A stretch of DNA of 9,262 bases, from positions 1 through 9,262 of the forward strand of contig DBYD01000020.1 of the NCBI GenBank assembly GCA_002309855.1. The letters are read 5' to 3'. This stretch comes from Bacteroidales bacterium UBA1195 (lineage in GTDB: Bacteria > Bacteroidota > Bacteroidia > Bacteroidales > WCHB1-69). Below, in pieces: positions 5,461-9,262 of this stretch. The position numbers and the translations under genes are program-made. Below the pieces are notes generated by a model. That model did no database searches. It was not told the DNA's origin and saw only the letters and a list, made by a program, of their open reading frames with translations. Position 1 is the stretch's first letter; each line of letters begins with the position of its first letter.

Positions 5461-6348
5461 TCATCGTGAGGGATAAATCTCCCCCTTGAAGGCTGATAAC
5501 GTGTTGCGCAGCAGCCCGACAATGGTCATTGGGCCGACTCCGCCAGGCACCGGTGTGATGAATTCGCAGCGTCCCGCCACCTCATCGTATTTCACATCGC
5601 CTTTGAGCGCAAAGCCCGACTTTTTTGTGGCATCCGGAACGCGGTGGATTCCCACGTCAATCACCGTGGCACCCTCCTTAACATATTCGCCCGTTATCAT
5701 CTCACACTTTCCGATGGCGACAATGAGTATGTCGGCGGTACGGCATACTGCCGACAGGTTCTGCGTCCTGCTGTGGCAAAGCGTCACCGTGCAGTTGGCG
5801 CCTTTCTTGTTGCGCGAGAGCAGCAGCGAAACGGGTGTGCCCACAATGTTGCTCCGTCCAACCACAACACAATGCCGACCCTCCGTACCAATGCCGGCCC
5901 TTTCCAACAACAGCATGATGCCCATAGGCGTGGCAGGCAGGTAGGTAGGCTGGCCAAGCACCATTCTGCCCACATTGAGCGGATGGAAGCCGTCCACATC
6001 CTTTTCGGGGGCGATGCGGGAGACAATCTTGTCAGCATCCAGACCCTTCGGCAGCGGAAGCTGGACAATAAGTCCGTCAACCTCCTCGTCATTGTTGATG
6101 AAATCGATCGCCTCCAGCAGCTGCTCCTCCGTGGTGTTTTCCGGCAGCCGGTACACCGATGAGGAGATGCCCACCTCATGGCATGATTTCTCCTTGTTCT
6201 TCACATACGTCTCACTGGCAGGGTCGTTGCCCACCAGAATCGCCGCCAGATGAGGGGCTCTGCCCCTCTCCGACCGAAGCCTCTCCACCTCTGCCGCCAT
6301 TTCGCCTTTCAACTGGTCAGCAATTTCCTTTCCGTTGATTATTCGCAT
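5461..6348 (-). CDS. folD: Bifunctional methylenetetrahydrofolate dehydrogenase / methenyltetrahydrofolate cyclohydrolase
   Basis: 295 residues, full length for FolD. This cytoplasmic enzyme of one-carbon metabolism interconverts 5,10-methylene-, methenyl- and 10-formyl-tetrahydrofolate with NADP. Visible motifs are SETYVKNKEKSC with Tyr48 and catalytic Lys52, VDGLIVQLPLP, KDVDGFHPLNVG, the nucleotide-binding VVGRSNIVGTP, and the C-terminal PVPGGVGPMTIVGLL. ATG 6346-6348 has no SD and lies 21 nt after the ffh stop, so the two genes are probably cotranscribed. No key residue is missing. Confidence 0.98.
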   Translation of the reverse strand: MRIINGKEIADQLKGEMAAEVERLRSERGRAPHLAAILVGNDPASETYVKNKEKSCHEVGISSSVYRLPENTTEEQLLEAIDFINNDEEVDGLIVQLPLPKGLDADKIVSRIAPEKDVDGFHPLNVGRMVLGQPTYLPATPMGIMLLLERAGIGTEGRHCVVVGRSNIVGTPVSLLLSRNKKGANCTVTLCHSRTQNLSAVCRTADILIVAIGKCEMITGEYVKEGATVIDVGIHRVPDATKKSGFALKGDVKYDEVAGRCEFITPVPGGVGPMTIVGLLRNTLSAFKGEIYPSR

Positions 6349-6369
6349 TGTATTATCTGTTTTTCAAAA

Positions 6370-7704
6370 TTAACGGCGCATCATGCGTCCCATGTTCCCC
6401 AACGCGCCGCGCGGACCGCCGCCCGACACCGACTTCATAAGCCTGCATGTTTCGCTGAACTGCTTCAGCAGCTTGTTGACCTCCGGCACGGAGGTGCCGC
6501 TGCCCTTGGCGATACGGTTGCGCCTGCTTCCGTTCATTATCGATGGGTCCTCCCGTTCCTCCGGGGTCATCGACTGGATGATGGCCTCGATTGACTTGAA
6601 GGCGTTCTCGTCAATGTCCATGTTCTTCACAGCCTTGCCCATGCCGGGGATCATCCCTATCAGATCCTTGACATTGCCCATCTTCTTGATTTGCTGTATC
6701 TGGGCCATGAAGTCGTTGAAGTTGTACTGGTTCTTGGCGAACTTTTTCTGGATTTTCCTCGCCTCCTCCTCATCGAACTGCTCCTGCGCCTTCTCCACAA
6801 ACGACACGATGTCGCCCATGCCGAGTATGCGGTCGGCCATACGGGAGGGATAGAAGACATCCAGCGCGTCCATCTTCTCGCCCACACCCACAAACTTGAT
6901 GGGCTTCTGCACCACGGAACGGATGGTCAGCGCAGCACCGCCACGTGTGTCACCGTCCAACTTGGTCAGAATGACTCCGTCAAAATCGAGCTTGTCGTTA
7001 AAGGCCTTGGCGGTATTCACCGCATCCTGGCCGGTCATGGAATCCACCACGAACAGTATCTCCTGCGGATGCACCGCCTCCTTGATGTTTCCGATCTCGT
7101 CCATCATCTCCTGATCGATGGAGAGCCGTCCGGCGGTATCGACAATCACCACCTGGTAGCCGTACTCCTTCGCATGGGCAACGGCCTTTTTGGCAATGTC
7201 GACCGGATTGGTGTTGCCCTCCTCGGTGAAGACATCCACCTCAATCTGCCCGCCCAGCACCTTCAGCTGGTCGATGGCGGCAGGGCGGTATACGTCACCG
7301 GCGACAAGCAGCACCTTTTTCCCCCTCTTGTGCTTCAGGAAATGTGCCAGCTTGGCTGAATGGGTTGTCTTACCGGAGCCTTGAAGTCCCGCCATCAGTA
7401 TGACGGTAGGGCTGGCCTTCAGGTTAAGGTCGGCATGTTCAACGCCCATCAGCTGCACCATCTCATCATGGACAATCTTCACTAAAAGCTGGCCGGGAGA
7501 GATAGAGGTCATCACCTGCTGTCCGATAGCCTTTTTCTTTACATTGTCAGTAAGTTCCTTTGCGATTTTATAGCTGACGTCGGCCTCCAGCAATGCCTTG
7601 CGGATCTCCTTGACGGTTTCCGCGACATTAATTTCAGTAATGTGCCCCTGTCCCTTCAGCACCTTGAAGGCGCGGTCAAGCTTGGTCGTAAGTGATTGAA
7701 ACAT
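6370..7704 (-). CDS. ffh: Signal recognition particle GTPase
   Basis: 444 residues, the usual Ffh length. It binds signal sequences emerging from the ribosome and, with SRP RNA and FtsY, delivers nascent membrane proteins to the translocon. The N domain covers about 1-90. The G domain contains GLQGSGKTT (P-loop, 106-114), GDVYRPAA (136-143), DTAGR (189-193) and TKLDGD (247-252), then a KMDALDVFYPSRMADRILG stretch. The methionine-rich M domain has MIPGMGK and the SRP-RNA-binding GSRRNRIAKGSG stretch (392-403). The frame is open much further upstream, but that extension runs across the dtd start region on the other strand. ATG 7704 (MFQSLTTKLDRAFKVLKG) is where the family begins. The C-terminus is G/M/R-rich, as is common. 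folD follows after 21 nt. Confidence 0.98.
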   Translation of the reverse strand: MFQSLTTKLDRAFKVLKGQGHITEINVAETVKEIRKALLEADVSYKIAKELTDNVKKKAIGQQVMTSISPGQLLVKIVHDEMVQLMGVEHADLNLKASPTVILMAGLQGSGKTTHSAKLAHFLKHKRGKKVLLVAGDVYRPAAIDQLKVLGGQIEVDVFTEEGNTNPVDIAKKAVAHAKEYGYQVVIVDTAGRLSIDQEMMDEIGNIKEAVHPQEILFVVDSMTGQDAVNTAKAFNDKLDFDGVILTKLDGDTRGGAALTIRSVVQKPIKFVGVGEKMDALDVFYPSRMADRILGMGDIVSFVEKAQEQFDEEEARKIQKKFAKNQYNFNDFMAQIQQIKKMGNVKDLIGMIPGMGKAVKNMDIDENAFKSIEAIIQSMTPEEREDPSIMNGSRRNRIAKGSGTSVPEVNKLLKQFSETCRLMKSVSGGGPRGALGNMGRMMRR

Positions 7705-7734
7705 CGTATGCGTTTTTTTTATCAAGTCAAACTG

Positions 7735-7742
7735 CAAAAGTA
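7735..7742 (-). promoter_or_regulatory. Predicted -7 element of the ffh promoter (TAnnTTTG)
   Basis: The minus strand reads TACTTTTG, an exact consensus match 30 nt before the ffh start codon. It faces away from the dtd promoter box at 7788-7795. Upstream on the minus strand lie a T-run and a TTG, but not at canonical -33 spacing. Confidence 0.6.
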
Positions 7743-7787
7743 ATAAAAAAAACAACATGATTTCCCTGCCCGCATCCGATATTTTAT

Positions 7788-7795
7788 TACCTTTG
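7788..7795 (+). promoter_or_regulatory. Predicted -7 element of the dtd promoter (TAnnTTTG)
   Basis: The plus strand reads TACCTTTG, an exact consensus match 18 nt before the dtd ATG. Transcription would start about a dozen bases before the start codon, giving a very short leader with no room for an SD. Confidence 0.62.
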
Positions 7796-7813
7796 CAAAA
7801 CAGACAACCGTTT

Positions 7814-8263
7814 ATGAGAGCTTTGATACAACGTGTGAAAAAGGCCGCCGTACATATCGGCGGGGAGAAAAGGGCTGAAATAGGGCCGGGAATGCTGGTG
7901 CTGCTCGGCGTCTCCCGCGAGGACGACGCGGCTGATGCGGAATACCTCTGCCGGAAAATCGCGAACCTGCGCATCTTTGACGATGAGCAGGGCGTAATGA
8001 ACCTTAACATTGCCGCAGCAGACGGGGAGTGCCTGGTGGTGAGCCAGTTCACCCTTTACGCTGACACAAGGAAGGGGAACCGCCCCTCCTACTTAAACGC
8101 AGCACCGCCCGAGACGGCGCGTCCGGTGTACGAGGATTTTGTAATCCGGCTGGAAAAGGAGCTGCAGAGGCCGGTGCGGACAGGAGTGTTCGGAGCCAAC
8201 ATGCAGGTGGAGCTCTGCAACGACGGCCCCGTCACGATAATGATCGATTCAAGGCAGCGGTGA
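7814..8263 (+). CDS. dtd: D-aminoacyl-tRNA deacylase
   Basis: 149 residues, normal for Dtd. The enzyme removes D-amino acids (for example D-Tyr) and some glycine from mischarged tRNA, a proofreading step after aminoacylation. It starts MRALIQRVKKAAV, the standard N-terminus. Family motifs are SQFTL (77-81) and NDGPVT (136-141). The latter contains the Gly-cisPro dipeptide (138-139) that each subunit inserts into its partner's active site. The frame opens upstream at 7757, but ATG 7814 matches the family start and lies just past the -7 box. The gene is divergent from ffh and converges on the WbqC-family gene with 15 nt between the stop codons. Confidence 0.97.
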   Translation: MRALIQRVKKAAVHIGGEKRAEIGPGMLVLLGVSREDDAADAEYLCRKIANLRIFDDEQGVMNLNIAAADGECLVVSQFTLYADTRKGNRPSYLNAAPPETARPVYEDFVIRLEKELQRPVRTGVFGANMQVELCNDGPVTIMIDSRQR

Positions 8264-8278
8264 ACGGCCACAGGAGCG

Positions 8279-8923
8279 TCACAGCACAACTGCAGGCAGC
8301 GGCTGACTTTTAAGATATTCCGCACTCTCCGGCCCAAGGTTGCACAGCAGGTCGAGCACGCTCAAGTTTGGAGTGAAGGGCTGCATGTCAGAAAACACCT
8401 GCCGATACAGCTCCATATTGCGGAACGGATAGTCAGGCGCAGTCCTCCGCTTCGGATGGATGAGGGCGCGGAAATCGGCCACACCCTCCGGATACGCCTC
8501 ATACGCCGCCGTCAGCCGGTGCTTTTCGGGCAGACGCAGCAGACGCAGCAGCACCGCAAGCATCCCGTTGTTGAAATCCCAAAGGGAATCGTGGCGGCAC
8601 CGGTAGAACGGCTCCAGATAGTCGCGGTAATAGAGGAAATAGGGGCTTGTGCCGTAGGAGGTCTCCATTGATTTCCAATGGTTGCGCGGCCAGTTCTCCG
8701 CATAGGAGATCCGCATCCCGCGTATGGGGCAATGGTTCGGCATCGTCTTTGAGACCGGAACGCTCAATTCAACGGAACCGCTTACATTCAGCAGAATGCA
8801 GCGGTTCCGATAGGTCTGTTTCAGATAATGCTCCTCCGCCTCAAGCCATACAACGTCCGCCTGCGCATAGGCGGCGAACCATTCCACCGGAGGCAGATAG
8901 GCGGTTGAAAGCAGGACATCCAT
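8279..8923 (-). CDS. WbqC family protein
   Basis: 214 residues, a typical length. The conserved blocks of this family are visible: LLSTAYLPPVEWF (4-16), HYLKQTYRNRC (32-42), NWPRNHWKSMETSYGTSP (77-94) followed by YYRDYLEPFY, then LWDFNN, an IHPKRR motif, YRQVFSDMQPFTPNLSVLDLLCNLGPES near the end. The family is named after a gene in O-antigen clusters; its reaction is not established, and a role in surface-sugar assembly is only suggested. The start ATG (8921-8923) shares one base with the hydG stop (minus-strand TGATG), so translation is probably coupled to hydG. It converges with dtd, and I see no terminator in the 15 nt between the stops. Confidence 0.88.
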   Translation of the reverse strand: MDVLLSTAYLPPVEWFAAYAQADVVWLEAEEHYLKQTYRNRCILLNVSGSVELSVPVSKTMPNHCPIRGMRISYAENWPRNHWKSMETSYGTSPYFLYYRDYLEPFYRCRHDSLWDFNNGMLAVLLRLLRLPEKHRLTAAYEAYPEGVADFRALIHPKRRTAPDYPFRNMELYRQVFSDMQPFTPNLSVLDLLCNLGPESAEYLKSQPLPAVVL

Positions 8924-9262
8924 CAGAAATAGAGGTCGCGTTCGCCAGCCTTGATGCGTTCAATGCGGGCCAGCAGCTCGTCGCGGAACTTCTCGTCCAC
9001 ATTCACCAGGTTGTTCTCTATAACCTTCCAGCCCTTGGCTGCCACCTCCGGAGTGGCGTAGTCGACCAGGTACTCGCTCAGGGTGAGGATGGCGTTGGGC
9101 GTGCAGTACCGCTTGATGAAGCCCGGCACGCTGAATTCCATGAAATGCTCGCCGGTCCTGCCCAGACGGTAGCAGGCGGTGCAGAAGCTCGGGATGAAAT
9201 CGTGGTCAAGCAGTTCGTCGATGGTCTCGCCTAAGCTGCGGTCGTCGCCGATCTTGAACTGC
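8923..9262 (-). CDS. hydG: [FeFe]-hydrogenase H-cluster maturase HydG, C-terminal part (5' end beyond window)
   Basis: About 112 C-terminal residues are present, open to the right edge (plus 9262). HydG is a radical-SAM tyrosine lyase that makes the CO and CN- ligands of the [FeFe]-hydrogenase active site. The C-terminal cysteine motif is seen exactly: Cys codons at 9181-9183, 9172-9174 and 9103-9105 give CX2CX22C, which binds the auxiliary iron-sulfur cluster needed for ligand formation. Flanking sequence (DHDFIPSFCTACYRLGRTG, then EHFMEFSVPGFIKRYCTPNA) and the ending GERDLYF are typical of HydG. The radical-SAM CX3CX2C site and TIM barrel would lie outside the window. The ATG at 9141 is internal and not a real start. 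The stop TGA overlaps the WbqC-family start by one base. Confidence 0.95.
   Translation of the reverse strand, partial: QFKIGDDRSLGETIDELLDHDFIPSFCTACYRLGRTGEHFMEFSVPGFIKRYCTPNAILTLSEYLVDYATPEVAAKGWKVIENNLVNVDEKFRDELLARIERIKAGERDLYF

Noticed and set aside
5784..6179. Minus-strand frame of 131 codons inside folD
   Set aside because: It is an out-of-frame shadow of folD, Arg/Ser/Trp-rich and without family features.
7757..7813. Longer dtd start at 7757
   Set aside because: It would place the start before the -7 box and add 19 residues absent from the family; ATG 7814 matches the canonical MRALIQRV start.
7705..8052. N-terminal extension of ffh by about 116 residues
   Set aside because: The extension runs antisense through dtd and across the divergent promoters; the Ffh family starts at MFQSLTTKLDRAF (7704).
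8647..9234. Plus-strand frame of 195 codons opposite wbqC and hydG
   Set aside because: It is antisense to two well-supported genes and its composition looks like a shadow frame.

Overview
The window looks like chromosomal DNA of a Bacteroidales-type (Bacteroidota) anaerobe. Four observations point there. Several genes are preceded by the Bacteroidota -7 promoter element TAnnTTTG. Nearly all start codons lack a Shine-Dalgarno sequence, with rpsU the exception. A sodium-pumping methylmalonyl-CoA decarboxylase operon includes an OadG-like subunit carrying a lamin-tail domain. The left edge holds an E/K/G-repeat C-terminus of the type found in Rpn-family transposase-like nucleases. Species cannot be fixed from the sequence alone.

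Layout, left to right. (1) Positions 1-251 (+): C-terminal end of a putative Rpn/PD-(D/E)XK transposase-family protein, closed by a perfect 17-bp palindrome that overlaps its stop codon. (2) Positions 252-429: no gene, but a clear intrinsic terminator for rpsU. (3) Positions 430-624 (-): rpsU, with its own promoter and an unusual good SD. (4) Positions 767-5323 (-): a five-gene operon transcribed LTD-OadG-like subunit -> biotin carrier -> decarboxylase beta (membrane Na+ pump) -> methylmalonyl-CoA epimerase -> carboxyltransferase alpha, ending at a strong terminator (713-744). (5) Positions 5461-7704 (-): ffh then folD, a tight pair with a 21-nt gap. (6) Positions 7814-8263 (+): dtd, divergent from ffh. 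(7) Positions 8279-8923 (-): a WbqC-family protein whose start overlaps the stop of hydG (8923 to beyond 9262, -), of which only the C-terminus is present.

How the genes work together. The central operon supplies the last steps of the succinate-propionate route. The epimerase interconverts (S)- and (R)-methylmalonyl-CoA. The alpha subunit moves the carboxyl group to biotin on the carrier. The membrane beta subunit decarboxylates carboxybiotin and exports Na+. The OadG-like protein is expected to hold the complex together at the membrane and also puts an LTD domain in the periplasm. HydG at the right edge implies an [FeFe]-hydrogenase, consistent with a fermentative anaerobe. Ffh, FolD, Dtd and bS21 are housekeeping genes.

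Most of the window is ordinary core genome. The points most worth a second look are the LTD/OadG fusion, the lone SD in front of rpsU, the left-edge palindrome, and the hydG-wbqC coupling. I found no CRISPR array, tRNA, rRNA, phage or complete insertion sequence.
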